DNA of 64,000 nt from Hanleya hanleyi (GCA_036873755.1 JAVTVY010019050.1:16791-80790), one strand, 5' to 3'; positions 19,788 through 30,389 are shown, numbered from the stretch's first letter. Numbers and translations are program-made. Notes: generated by a model from the letters alone, not told the origin.

Positions 19788-20355
19788 AGAACCCCGTGAG
19801 ATCAAAGGATCGGGTGGTCATGTCACTGGGCTGATTGAGTCTAGCCGGATAATCAATGATATCGTCGTCTGCCTCCGCTTCATTGCTACACATTTGTTCA
19901 TTGGGTTCTGCCGCCGCTTCTCTCAGGGCACGAGCCCACTCCAACTGAACAGCTGACCGCTCGTCCGGTATAAACAGCTGGTCCACGATAGGCACCACTT
20001 TCTCGAAGCCTGTCCACAGTTCGGGGTCTAGGGTGAAGCCTCGCGTAGGGTCTTGGTAACGGCCCAGGCGTGGAAAGAAGGGTCCACGGTGTACGTAGAT
20101 GGCATTGTCTATGTGGATGAGGTTTCCGTCGAGCTCATCACTCAACACCCGTTTAAATTTGGTCCAGCCGTCACGGTGTAGCGTAACCGTAGTCGATACG
20201 GTCTCAGCGCGCGACCAGCAAACATCTCCACGGTCTTCCACGAGGGTGACTTTATCTTCATAGACGTGTAACCCCCACCCGGGGTGTATGAGGAAGGATG
20301 GCTCGTAGGACTGGTGACATGCTTGACCCAATGACGAACGGTGAATGACACACAC
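19780..20355 (-). CDS. Unknown Polinton protein, paralogue A
   Basis: The 191-aa frame is open. It shares the HVYEDKV, GDVC, DGWTKFKRVLSDELDGNLIH and YVHRGPFF pattern with paralogue B, then has an acidic C-terminal region (EAEADDDI). The two lie in tandem on the same strand, so one arose by local duplication. No enzyme motif or membrane segment is seen. A PC4-like nucleic-acid-binding fold is a weak possibility. Two promoter boxes lie upstream; from the nearer one (about 20371-20377) transcription would start inside or after the ATG, so the farther one (about 20451) is more likely to serve this start. Confidence 0.6.
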   Translation of the reverse strand: MCVIHRSSLGQACHQSYEPSFLIHPGWGLHVYEDKVTLVEDRGDVCWSRAETVSTTVTLHRDGWTKFKRVLSDELDGNLIHIDNAIYVHRGPFFPRLGRYQDPTRGFTLDPELWTGFEKVVPIVDQLFIPDERSAVQLEWARALREAAAEPNEQMCSNEAEADDDIIDYPARLNQPSDMTTRSFDLTGFSL

Positions 20356-20358
20356 TCT

Positions 20359-20381
20359 GACTGTCTCTCGTATTTATGGTC
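20359..20381 (-). promoter_or_regulatory. Promoter box A1 (ATAAATACGAG motif)
   Basis: The minus strand reads GACCATAAATACGAGAGACA. It lies within a ~75-bp direct duplication (about 20325-20465) that also contains box A2. Confidence 0.5.
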
Positions 20382-20436
20382 AGGTCCCTCGGTGACATGG
20401 TTGACGCAATGACGAACGGTGAATGACGCACACGCT

Positions 20437-20459
20437 GACTGACCCTCGTATATATGGTC
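20437..20459 (-). promoter_or_regulatory. Promoter box A2 (ATATATACGAG motif)
   Basis: The minus strand reads GACCATATATACGAGGGTCA, the upstream member of the duplicated promoter region. It is about 80-100 bp before the paralogue A ATG and inside the 3' end of the next gene's intergenic space. Confidence 0.5.
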
Positions 20460-20470
20460 AGGTCCCACTG

Positions 20471-20797
20471 TCAATGCCACAGCGCCAGGGTCAATATGGC
20501 ACAGACCATCACTAGGCCAACCACCCGTCGCTGGTTCCGGCGTGAGCGCTCGTGGTCCATAGCCCGAGCATCAAGGATGGCTGTCATAGTCCAGTAGTGG
20601 TGAGTGATGGCACACCTCTCCATCGACTGCACTCTGTCGAGGACCGCTTCTGTGAACTTTTTCAGGATCTGGCGTCGCCCTTCGTTGTAGTCGCCACCTG
20701 CAAGCATGGGCCGAACCACTCCTCTGTAACCCGTGAGTGAATTAACCACGGTCGCATGCTGTAAAATGCGAGTCGTATGGGGATGGATGTCCGTCAT
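20471..20797 (-). CDS. Small protein with C-terminal membrane anchor
   Basis: A 108-aa open frame, not recognised. It has a predicted amphipathic middle (RRQILKKFTEAVLDRVQSM), a basic stretch (RRNQRRVV) and a hydrophobic C-terminus (GLVMVCAILTLALW), which would give a tail-anchored membrane protein. A TATA box (TATAAAAC, minus strand) lies about 46-53 bp upstream. It is the first minus-strand gene beside the divergent intergenic region facing the polymerase gene. Such small membrane proteins are common near the early end of virus-like elements, but its role is unknown. Confidence 0.55.
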   Translation of the reverse strand: MTDIHPHTTRILQHATVVNSLTGYRGVVRPMLAGGDYNEGRRQILKKFTEAVLDRVQSMERCAITHHYWTMTAILDARAMDHERSRRNQRRVVGLVMVCAILTLALWH

Positions 20798-20842
20798 GGC
20801 TCTGTAACCGTAGGAATGGGGGTGTGGGATCCAGAGGGACGT

Positions 20843-20850
20843 GTTTTATA
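20843..20850 (-). promoter_or_regulatory. TATA box for the minus-strand early gene
   Basis: TATAAAAC on the minus strand, about 50 bp before the ATG at 20797. Paired with the plus-strand TATA at 21311, it shows a divergent promoter region. Confidence 0.55.
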
Positions 20851-21123
20851 GACCATGTCACACATGCGCGCCTAGACGTAGCTCTACGGGTGTAGTCCGT
20901 GATACCTACTATTCTGATTGGTTAGTCCAAAAAGAGAGCAACAACAACAAAGATTACAGGTCAATCCTTTTATTAGCCCCTCCAACACAGCACATCCACG
21001 CTGGAGGAACCAGTAGGAAACACGATAGGAATGCATGTCTGTCTGTGGGGGTTTTCCCCAGAATTTCGCTCACGTCCGTGTCTTCATCCAGGCACTTCAC
21101 GTCCGCGCCTGCATGTAGTGAAT

Positions 21124-21300
21124 ATATGTATGAGGTTCTTCAGGAGGCGACTGCATGTAGTGAGCTGTATGCGGTGTTTTTTTTCGCTGACGTCCGCGCC
21201 TGCATCCGGGTATGTATGAGGGTCTTGAGGGGGCGACTGCATGTGGTGAGCTGTATGTGGGGTTTTTTCGGTGACGTCCGCGCCTGCATCGCGGTACTTC
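21124..21300. repeat. Two ~88-bp direct repeats in the divergent promoter region
   Basis: GGCGACTGCATGT(A/G)GTGAGC, then GTATG, a T-run and TGACGTCCGCGCCTGCATC recur twice, at about 21140-21200 and 21230-21288, with a weaker third trace at 21065-21118. GACGTCCGCGCCTGCAT is the best-conserved part. Copies upstream of a TATA box suggest regulatory or origin-linked repeats. Confidence 0.7.
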
Positions 21301-21310
21301 TATGTAGGTG

Positions 21311-21318
21311 TATAAAAG
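21311..21318 (+). promoter_or_regulatory. TATA box for the polymerase gene
   Basis: TATAAAAG, a canonical match, lies about 180 bp before the first ATG (21491) and about 310 bp before the zinc-finger ATG (21624). Confidence 0.65.
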
Positions 21319-21623
21319 TGAGAATTTTTAGGGCATTGCTGCATTCATTGGCCTGCTTGACCTTACCAGTCTGAGCCTGCCTGACCAGCCTGAGCCTATT
21401 TGACGAGAGAAGCTATACTTACCTGAACCTCACCATCCTGAGCCTATCTGTCGAGAGGAGCTACTTGCCTTACCAGTGGAGCCACCAGTCATGGAGCCAT
21501 CCCACCGAGCTAAGCTTCTGCAGCACCGTATCCATATCGTTGATGAGATGCAGCATGTGGGCGATATATGTGATCTGCCCATGGTGGAAAACATAATCAC
21601 TAAACACATGGGGGGTAGATATC

Positions 21624-22596
21624 ATGGCGGAGAAGACCTACATGGCCCGAAACAGCACCAAGATATTCACTTGCACAACTTGCCAGAAGCAGTTTATTCG
21701 CCCAGAAGATTTGCGACGGCACGAGTCTTCCATCAACAACGGCGCACGGTATACTTGTATAACCTGCGCACGGTCATTTAAACGGGAGGATCCTTTACTG
21801 CGCCACAAGCGCTCATTCCACGAGGGTGCGACGGAACAATGTAATGAATGTGGTCAACTCTTCAAACGACCCAGTCAGTTAAGACGGCATCAGCGTTTGA
21901 TTCATGCTCCATCTCTACGGTTTGGGCGACAACTTCCCACTAAAGTGGCACCCAGGAGGGTCAGACCCAGTGAAGATGAGCCCGGGGAGACGAATGCCAC
22001 TGGTGATGCGATCACAGAGAGCCTGCCTGCACCCACAGTTCAGAAGGGCCTAGATATCCAGCCATTATTGTTGCTAGTCATACGCCTGGCGACATCAAAC
22101 ATTTTCTGGAAGATGCTGTGGATGTTCCTAGCGATCTGTTACAGGACGCCCATCCAGTGAGTGACATCTACCGGCGCCAATGGCCCATGATATGGCATGT
22201 CAATGGCCCGTGATCGCCCTGTTTCATATATCTACAATTTCCCACTGTCCGACCTCACCCTTCTACGCAGCTATGTGGAAGCCATCTTCAATGACCAAGC
22301 CACGTTCTTCAAATTGAATGTCGCTTTCGGGTACATCTTACGTCACAAAGAGACGGACCAGTTACGGTATTATTATGCCAGTATAACAGCCATGTGTTTA
22401 ACCAGCCGTTCACCATCATTAACCGGGCGTCGCTAGAGACGATGCTGGAGAAACTGGACACCGTGGATCCCTTAAGATGGGCACATCGTAAACGCCCCAA
22501 CACACAATGGGTCGTAGAGAGGGTCACCAATGTTACGTTCTTCGTTACCATGCTGATCGACCACCCTCATCGGCTGAATGCGTCACCCTTGCACTG
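21624..22596 (+). pseudogene. Polinton DNA polymerase gene, N-terminal zinc-finger part only
   Basis: The first frame (21624-22160) has three C2H2-type fingers: FTCTTCQKQFIRPEDLRRHE, YTCITCARSF..LLRHKRSFH and EQCNECGQLFKRPSQLRRH. After frameshifts near 22.08 and 22.2 kb it continues with YIYNFPLSDLTLLRSYV.. and VAFGYILRHKETDQLRYYY, then after another shift near 22.39 kb with VFNQPFTIINR..and QWVVERVTNVTFFV. This succession is the N-terminal region of the long animal Polinton polymerase proteins. The expected continuation (exonuclease, TPR-type insertions, palm motifs) is missing and the frame stops at 22596. The deletion removes most of the gene. Confidence 0.75.
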
Positions 22597-22690
22597 ATGA
22601 ATAGCATAACATACCGTATATACTCTCTATGTCTACATGCTGATCGTTGATTTGAGCTCAGTAAACATTAAATGTGACGATGCGTTAAAT

Positions 22691-22783
22691 AATAAAACAT
22701 GGTATTTGATATTTCAATTTGTTTTGCTGTTTTCCCAGGGCGGCTCCCCATTCTGGGTATGATGTAACATTGGGGATAATAAA
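22691..22783 (+). terminator. Two AATAAA signals after the polymerase remnant
   Basis: AATAAA at 22691-22696 and 22778-22783, between the truncated frame and the right TIR. They are probably the original 3' end of the polymerase gene, left after an internal deletion. Confidence 0.45.
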
Positions 22784-22889
22784 CTGTATAAGCATTGCTG
22801 AACTTGTTGTTATTCACAACAACCGCTTTCCGCTATACTTGGATGAAATATATACCCCGATGTGATATAGTGCCTTTGCACATTTCCGA

Positions 22890-23334
22890 AACTTCCCTTT
22901 AACCCGCGCGCGCGCGCGTGCGGCCGGATAACCTGTGCGCGCTGCGACCGGGCCGAGCTGGGGAAAACTTGGATGTTGAAGATCCGGACCCTACGTCTAA
23001 GGGGAAATTGGAACTCTTCTGGGTTCGGAGGTAGTTTTAGTGAAACCGGAAGTGACGTCTGTTCGCAGAAACCACACCACCAAACCACAACCATGGACAC
23101 ATAGTGGTTGGTCAAACACATCCCCACGCATCCCCAAAATGCCTGCTTTCTATGCTACGACCAGACTGCGCATGCGCAGACCATTGAACACGGATGAACC
23201 ATGAGTCCAGTCGGATGCTCCTTCACGAGAGCTTCAAAATAAGACCTCATACGACTCCATCGGACCCATAGTGACCCATACCCATGTCGGTGCCAAAATG
23301 TCTATTTCCATATACTTGGTCTACTGCGCATTTC
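22890..23334 (-). repeat. Right terminal inverted repeat
   Basis: Reverse complement of 10565-10985, including a CG-alternating run (22903-22918) and one perfect TGCGCATGCGCA (23167-23178). Homology with the left repeat ends at GGTCTACTGCGCAT, which I take as the right limit of what remains. Confidence 0.9.
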
Positions 23335-24804
23335 AGATCAGAGGTAATGTCACGCGAGTCACATCATTCCATGTACACCAAAATAAAGAGATACACTTCA
23401 AATTTCTTGAGCACCTCAGTTGATGTTCTGGATATACCCCTCCAGTGTTACCTGTACTCCATTAATGACTTAGTCATAAAATGGGCCACAAATCTTAGCG
23501 TTTGTATGAACGGGTGAGACGAGTGTCTTCGTGCCTGTCACGCGAGACACGCACTTTGCTTTATTATTTCGGTACTTTCTTGATCAGCATCATTACCTTT
23601 GTTCCATGTGTTGTAAGTGTCTTGGTTAAGACTGATATAAAATTAACACACTAGCTGAAAAAAGTGAGTATTAAATATTTCTGAACAAAATAACTAAGTG
23701 AATATGTCACGCAAGTCACGGTGGAATGGCTGACGTGACAATTTATTCTGTGAGTCTGCACCAGAACACCCCATGTTTCTTAAATTAGATATAAAAATTT
23801 TCCAGGTGGGACCTGCCATATACCAGGAATGTAGAAGTTCCACTTCAAAAATCTTCCCTTATATGTGTTGTAATTTCTACTTTTTCAGTCTAAAAATAGT
23901 TATCAACAGTTATAACTATGCTGGCAAAATGCAATGGTTTGCGCCATCTATCACATCTTAGTTTCAAACAAATTCTGGGGACCTCCACATAAAACAAAAA
24001 AAATTAGCATTAACCAAGCGATAATTTGTGATATTACTCATTGAAACTTGGCCTAATGCATGTCCAGACAACTGGAAACCCAGGGCGGCTTCACAGCCAC
24101 TAAGAGACTAAAGAAATGTAATCAGGATAGCCATACCAATGTGAATTATTATATCCGTATTGGAGAGAGAAGTAGTACTGATTCTGGAAAGGAAGTGTTT
24201 ACTTTGTTGACTCAAGCAGTCTACTAGTCCCCTTATGTAAAGTGCATTATGCAATAAGTCAACCACTTCACATTTTATAATCTGAATGGTCAACATACAG
24301 GCATATTCAATAATCACTGCAAATAACTAGCTTTGAGTAACTGATGTACATGTATGTCTCTTTGTAAAAAATTATTGAATGGTTGAATCCTAACTGGTAG
24401 TATCAAATAAATTGAAATATCTTCCTTTACAGACTATCCAATCACCAAACAAACACAAGGAAGAGCACAGCTATGATTGGCTGTATTCCATTTCTGAGTA
24501 ATCTTCTACCATGATTGTATATTGCCTGTCAATCTTCCTCAGAAAGTGTCAACATGGACAAGGACATCAGTAATCATGTTATTGTAAATATGGGACATGA
24601 AAAGGGATGATAATATTATCATTTGAAGAAAGTGGTCATTCAAAGGACTTTCTCAAACTACTAGATTAAAATCATATAATATACATGTAATCAATTTAGT
24701 AACAAACATGACTGGCTTTTTCATATGGAAACAAGCAAGATTCATAGTGCTTTATCTTGTAGCCATGTGCACATGTATTCACTTCATCAGTTAAGATTAC
24801 AAGC
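23335..24804. other. No gene recognised
   Basis: AT-rich, with short frames only. GTCACGCGAGTCAC-type phrases recur three times (23347, 23538, 23706), perhaps edges of an old repeat. No motif suggests a gene. Confidence 0.35.
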
Positions 24805-26380
24805 GTCTAGTCCGTCATTCATAATCCAGCCGTCGTCCATTAGAGAATATCCGCGTCCATAATCCAAAGACCTATTCCATTTCCATATAACAGTATTAGC
24901 ACGAAATTCAAAAAGACAAAAGTATACATAAACATAGGCTTGTTTCCTGCAAGAGAGAAGCGGTTAACAGTTTTCAATGATGCCGGCAAGACATCATGAT
25001 GTTCCAAAATATCAAATCCGTATCGCTGGTCAGTATTCTTAATCCATAATATTCGTTATAGAGTCGTCATCTAAAAATGATGTACCTCAGTCACGCTTTG
25101 ATTGTGACTGTTCATATGAGTACCATGAAGATCTTGAAGTACATGGGTTCATACGGCCCCTAGCCCCGGGTTAAGCGGAATTAGACACAAGTTACGAAAC
25201 GTAGCGCCATAGATCTTGCACGCTACGTTCGTATTTTGCTACCAGCATGCGATATGTATCGCCAAATTTGAGAAACTTTGAGTGGAGGCGCTTGGTGGAA
25301 TAGCCCTGTTTTATAAGTTTCTGCAACAATGTTTTGTGACGTTGATTAAAATCAACACATTTAACACAGGATCTAGCAAATGCTACTAAGCGAGATATGT
25401 ATACGCCATATGCAGGTCCCACTGGAATATTACTATCCAGATAGGGATAGTTTACGATGTCGAAATTGTAATCATCTCTTTTGTCATAAAGTCGACGAGA
25501 GAGAATGCCTGCTTCATTTTTATAGAGATATAGATCTAAATATGATGTGCCTGTAGAGCTATCTGTAGTTTCCTTCAAATCCAGTGAAGGTGGATATATA
25601 TCCTTCACTACGTCATTTATATAGCGATTATCCACAGCGAGAAGATCGTCTATATAGCGTTTGGTGAATGAGAAGGAACGGGCTTTGAGTGGATCGGTTT
25701 TTGAAAGCGCCAGCATATAGTCATATTCATAAGAGAACAGATACATGTCAGCCAACAGGGGTGCACAATTAGTACCCATTGGAATACCTATATGCTGCTG
25801 ATATATTGTGTTGCCAAATTTCACATAGATATTTTTTAATGAGAAATTCAAGCAACCCTATAAACAAAGAAACATCCCATGAATGATATCTCTTGTATGT
25901 AGTCGAGCTAAAGAATGCTTTATGGCTTCCGACATTAATATACCTACGATCAGTTTTCTTGAACACAGATACTATTAATGAACTTAGACGGTCAATAAGG
26001 TCCTGATGAGGGATTGTAGTATAGAGAGTCGAGAAATCCCATGTGGATACATGTCTGTACGGTATGTGACCTTTAACATCAAGTTCTTCCGTAAGACATT
26101 TTGAGTTTTTCAATATCCACATACATTCAACGCCAGAGTTCTTGAAAATAGTGGCGCAATACCTTTCCTAAAATGCTTTTACCTCCTGAAGGGCCCTCGT
26201 CAATAGGGTTGAAAGAAGCTTGGTGGTGCAGCTTCTAGAACCAGCTATGAATCTAGATTTGTATGGTGATTTATGCATTTTGGGAGTCCAGTATATTTTT
26301 GGTATGTCGCTATAAAAGCTTAGAGAGATATGAAATGGGTGTACATATAGTAGCAATATTGTTTACCTTTCAATGTAGCT
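24805..26380 (-). mobile_element. Penelope-like element, minus strand (copy 3)
   Basis: The longest copy with the best-preserved RT. The 3' end (reverse complement GACTAGACGCTTGTAA) is at 24805-24820. The 5' limit near 26380 is judged only from where similarity to copy 2 and RT-like coding fades. Confidence 0.8.
25192..26356 (-). pseudogene. Penelope-like reverse transcriptase with intact YIDD
   Basis: Frames 26168-26356 (IPKIYWTPKMHKSPYKSRFI), 25769-26122 (TWDFSTLYTTIPHQDL) and 25192-25851 (GIPMGTNCAPLLADMYLF, RYIDDLLAVD, SYLDLYLY, RLYDKRDDYNFDIV, YGVYISRLVAFARSC) form one RT with two frameshifts (near 26.15 and 25.85 kb). Unlike copy 2 the catalytic YIDD is retained. It ends QDLWRYVS with the stop at 25192. 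The N-terminal part expected of a full Penelope protein and any GIY-YIG nuclease are absent. Confidence 0.8.
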
Positions 26381-26384
26381 CAAA

Positions 26385-27090
26385 GAAATATCAAAGGAAG
26401 GACAGATATGCACTAATGATCCCTGGTCATTATCCAACAGTATACCATGATAGATGGAGGATTTATATTCAATGTAGGCATATAAATCAGTACAAACTGC
26501 ATGCAGATACATCAAAACAGCTGCTTTAAAAGATGTTGAATGGAATAAACCATGTGTAATGCAGTGAACTGCAGGTGAATGATATCACAACAAGCCATTT
26601 AGTTAATAATGACAGATGGCGGATTTATATCCAAAATGGGCCTACCATATTACCAACAGAACAAGCATGCACATATAATAAAAGTAGATGCATCAAAACC
26701 ACTGGTTACTTCACTGCAGTAAAGAAGAACAGCATGTTGGAATGACTATTTCATTCTGCTTATTTTCTCTGGATTTTGCCATCTTCAGAAAAATCAATGT
26801 GTTAAATAACAACAGATTATGAATGTGTAAAGATAATCACGGTACATGTATTAATAATCAAATTATCATGTTTGATTCACAGGTTAGCATGTACATGTAC
26901 CTGTCCTCATCTTCACAAGACTGTCAGCAAAATTTATAAACTATGTTCAGCTAATACATACAATGTCAATGCAACTAAGACCACAGAACACCGTTATACA
27001 ATTCAATTATACATATTATCTGACTTTGAAATGTCACATTTGTATATGTTTAAATCACCAAAGAAATAAATTACAGCTTCAGCCATCTCC
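26385..27090. other. No gene recognised
   Basis: AT-rich single-copy-looking DNA; short frames without motifs. Confidence 0.35.
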
Positions 27091-27969
27091 TGCAATCTGG
27101 AATACACCACTATACAACTTCTCTCTGTTCAAATCGGTCAATTTTCATTTTGGGAATAACAGTCCATTTCAAGTTGCCAACATCGTGCCCTTAGGGTAAA
27201 GGTAACGCCACAAAAAAATTCAGCTCTGTGTCTATCCAAATTTCGTGACAATCAGCAAAGCCATTGGAAAAATATCATTTCAGAACGGTTTATAATGTTC
27301 ATGACTACAGCGCCATCTAGTGATAAAACGAAAACATGCAAACACACCAGGCAAATTCCCCTGATCTAGGGAGATAGCAAATAAAGTTTTGACAGAAAAA
27401 TCTCTAACGGTTTAAGAGATATGGATGTTTCAAATAATGATGGCGGTGCTGACAAATTTTCGAATTCAGTAGTCATTGAATCGCATAGGACAATACAGTA
27501 CAGCTCCAGCCATATCATATTTATGTTCAGCAACCTGGAATACACTTATATAAAACTTATCTCTATTCAAATCGGTCAATTTCCATTTTTTGAAAAACGT
27601 CACCTTTTGAGTTACCAAAATTGTGTCCTTATGTTCACTCTAACACCACCAAAAACGTTTTCAGCTCTCTGTTTGTCGTCCAAGATCACTATACCCAAAT
27701 TTCACGAAAATCGAAAAAGTCGTTGGAAAAAATTCGTGTCAGAAAGGTTAATAGTGTTCATAACTACAGCGCCATCTAGTTATCAAATAAAAACACGAAA
27801 AAACAAACAAAAAATTTCCCCAGACCTAGCTAGATAGCGAACAAAATTTATCAAAAAAATCTTCAACGGTTTCCGAGATATGGACGTTTGAATTGGCGAC
27901 GGCGACGGCGGCGGCGGAGTAGTTCCCTGGTAATACATAAGAGCATCTACTTTGTGGAAATGCTCTAAT
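27090..27969 (+). repeat. Two tandem copies of the hairpin-ended dispersed repeat
   Basis: About 27100-27430 and 27510-27969 share blocks such as CTACAGCGCCATCTAGT, the AAATTCCCC(T/A)GA(T/C)CTA..GATAGC block and ACGGTTT..GAGATATGGA(T/C)GTTT with each other and with 28-449. Only the second reaches the end hairpin (27939-27965), preceded by a GCGACGGCGGCGG run and followed by AA then T. It interrupts the LINE fragment that begins at 27970. Confidence 0.65.
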
Positions 27970-28290
27970 GAGTAGACGTATACATATTTTGCACGAGGTT
28001 AAAGATTTTACCATAAATATTATGTTTTAATAATTTATGGAAAAGTCCAGGTCTCCAGACAGTATCGAAAGCTTTGGAAAAATCTACAAAGCATGCAACG
28101 ACTGGCAATCTTATATTTATTAATGAGTGTGCGGAGAATAAAAATATTATCAGTTGTTCTGTGATCAGTGCAGAAGCCACATTGGGCTTCGTTGAGTAAA
28201 TTATTATTTTCTAAGTTATTGGATATTCCTTTAGTGATAATAGAGACAAATATTTTACTAATGCAGCTTCCCAGTGCAATATCCATAATA
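27970..28290 (-). pseudogene. LINE reverse-transcriptase fragment
   Basis: The frame 28035-28418 contains SKIFVSIITKGI..NNLLNEAQCGF..TTDNIFILRTLI, and the frame 27965-28180 contains CFVDFSKAFDTVWRPGLFHKLL, the RT motif A region (F.DFSKAFD). A frameshift near 28.1 kb separates them. It ends where the dispersed repeat begins (27969), so it was cut by that insertion. It could belong to the same LINE clade as the 4-8.6 kb fragment, but they do not overlap. Confidence 0.75.
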
Positions 28291-28314
28291 ATAATAATAA
28301 TAATAATAATAACT
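28289..28314. repeat. (AAT)n microsatellite
   Basis: Eight to nine AAT/ATA units adjoining the LINE fragment. Confidence 0.9.
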
Positions 28315-28419
28315 AGACATTGTGGGTACAATGACACGGTCTTCCCATGACGTCCCCCAAAGGTATTATTTCGCTGTATTGTGATGTGGCATATACTACA
28401 AATACCGAGTGGAAACATT

Positions 28420-29780
28420 TTCCGGAAAGTTTAATTTGTCTAGATTGCGAGATTGGGAAAGCCTTAGATCGAGTGTGAACTTTTATCGTTATGTGCCGTT
28501 GTTCAAACAATTGCAAAAAGTTAAACTGTTGAAAGTCTATTGCTTTCTATTTGAGTCCGCTCTATCTGGGCACTGAATATATGTCGCTCAGTACTAATTT
28601 CGTCTTGTACATAAACATACTTCAAACGGCATGCTAATTGGGGGCGGACATTGTATCCTGCCTGCAACAATGCGAATGCATTCTTACTGTCAATTGCAAA
28701 GACATATATTTTAATTCCCTCAATCAAAACTGATTACCTGTACCGGAAACTTCAGTCTAGTATTTACAAATCGCGTGAAACCACAACGAGATGCAGTCAT
28801 TAGCCGGTTCACTTACGTATTGTCGCGCGTAATTTTAGTCGACTGGGTGTTATTCTTAAATTAGAAAACAAATCCTTACCTTCTTCGTACAATCCATTCG
28901 TACTTCATCTCGGAACGTTCCACGTAAACGGCGACAGCAAATGTTCACTCGTTTTAGGCACTTTAATCCTAGACACCCAAGAACGTACTTCAAGAACAGT
29001 CGCGCGCACTTCCGGGGAAGCAAGTTATTCCCCTTGTTTGTTTTCGGATACCAATATCGCTGAACCTCTGTCTACGCTGTATTATTTCAAACTAACGGCT
29101 TTCTCGTAACTGTTCAAGTTTTCCACAATTACTGTTCCCGGTACGGAGTCATTGTCAACGAAAGAACACAGTATTGGAAGTAAGTGACAGCAAATTAGAA
29201 GTTCGTAACTATTGCGGTTCATGAGATAAAAGGTTTACAAAATTGAGCCGGCCCCGTCATGTAACACGACGTTTATTTAATTGCGAACATTGGATGCCTC
29301 GAGTGTTACAGCCGAATCGCTATAGCGAAATTGACAACATCCATTGAATAGATGAAATCAACATGTGACCATTTAACGGCTTAATAGTTCGGGAAATTTG
29401 AATTTTAATATCTCTAAACCTATCAAAGCTATATTCTTGAAATTTCATTGGCAAATATAGATATATATTCTCTCAATGTCCTATGAATATGACGTGGATT
29501 GGAATTGTAGTTTCCAAATGGCATCAAAAAAGTGAAAATTTCGAATTTTTTCAAATATCTTCTATACTTTCTGGTACCCTTTTTCCTGTTCTAGATCTTT
29601 TCTGTGACGTCATGTAATGACCTATATTTATATGTAAATTTCAAGTCCGGGTGAGGAATAGTTTTCTCATCACAGCCCTTCAAGTGTGAAAATGTAAAGG
29701 GTCATTACTCTGGAACCAAGGTCAAGTTCATTCCTGAGTGATGGGGAATATCTGCGCTGAATTACATATTGCTAGTCCTT
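28420..29780. other. No gene recognised
   Basis: The largest stretch in this part that shows no repeat similarity within the window. Frames are short (68 aa at 28521-28727, minus) with no known motif. GC content is somewhat higher at 28.8-29.3 kb, with CpG-containing phrases such as TTGTCGCGCG, so a promoter or untranslated exon is possible but not shown. Confidence 0.3.
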
Positions 29781-29784
29781 ATAC

Positions 29785-30389
29785 CTCGCTTAGTAGCATT
29801 TGCTAGATCCTGTGTTAAATGTGATGATTTTAATCAACGTCACAAAACATTGTTGCAGAAACTTATAAAACGGGGCTATTCCACCAAGCGCCTCCACTCA
29901 AAGTTTCTCAAATTTGGCGATACATATCGCATGCTGATAGCAAAATACGAACGTAGCGTGCAAGATCTATGGCGCTACGTTTCGTAACTTGTGTCTAATA
30001 CCGCTTAACCCGGGGCTAGGGGCCGTATGAACCGATGTACTTCAAGATCCTCATGGTACTCATATGAACAGTCACAATCAAAGCGTGACTGAGATACAGC
30101 ATTCTTTAGATGACGACTTTACACGAATATTATGGATTAAGAATACTGATCAGCGATACGGATTTGATATTTTTGGAACATCATGATGTCTTGCCGGCAT
30201 CATTGAAAACTGTTCACCGCTTCTCTCTTGCAGGAAACAAGCCTATGTTTATGTATACTATGATTGTCTTTTTGAATTTGGTGCTAATACTGTTATATGG
30301 AATATGGAATAGGTCTTTGGATTATGGACGCGGATATTCTCTAATGGACGATGGCTGGATTATGAATGACGGACTAGACGCTTGTAATT
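29785..30389 (+). mobile_element. Penelope-like element, 5'-truncated (copy 4)
   Basis: Starts within the RT C-terminal part (LVAFARSCVKCDDFNQRHKT) and continues to the common end GACTAGACGCTTGTAA. The last 60 RT codons are open and end QDLWRYVS. The small downstream frame with a membrane-like segment (to 30389) is also open. Confidence 0.8.

Larger units (their letters stand above)
10565..23334. mobile_element. Polinton/Maverick (adintovirus-like) element, defective
   Basis: A ~12.8-kb unit is bounded by inverted repeats and contains the hallmark gene set: DDE integrase with chromodomain, adenain-like protease, packaging ATPase, double-jelly-roll-type major capsid, minor capsid and the N-terminal part of a protein-primed DNA polymerase gene. 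The polymerase catalytic region is absent: the frame stops at 22.6 kb, about 300 bp before the TIR. A Penelope-like element is inserted at 16496-18118. Most genes carry frameshifts, so it is an endogenous, immobile copy. I could not define a 6-bp target duplication because the outer left edge is unclear. Confidence 0.9.

Noticed and set aside
1992..30389. Hammerhead ribozyme in the Penelope tail
   Set aside because: I looked for a CTGANGA core with a matching GAAA strand in the tail and did not find a convincing pair; only partial CTGA phrases are present.
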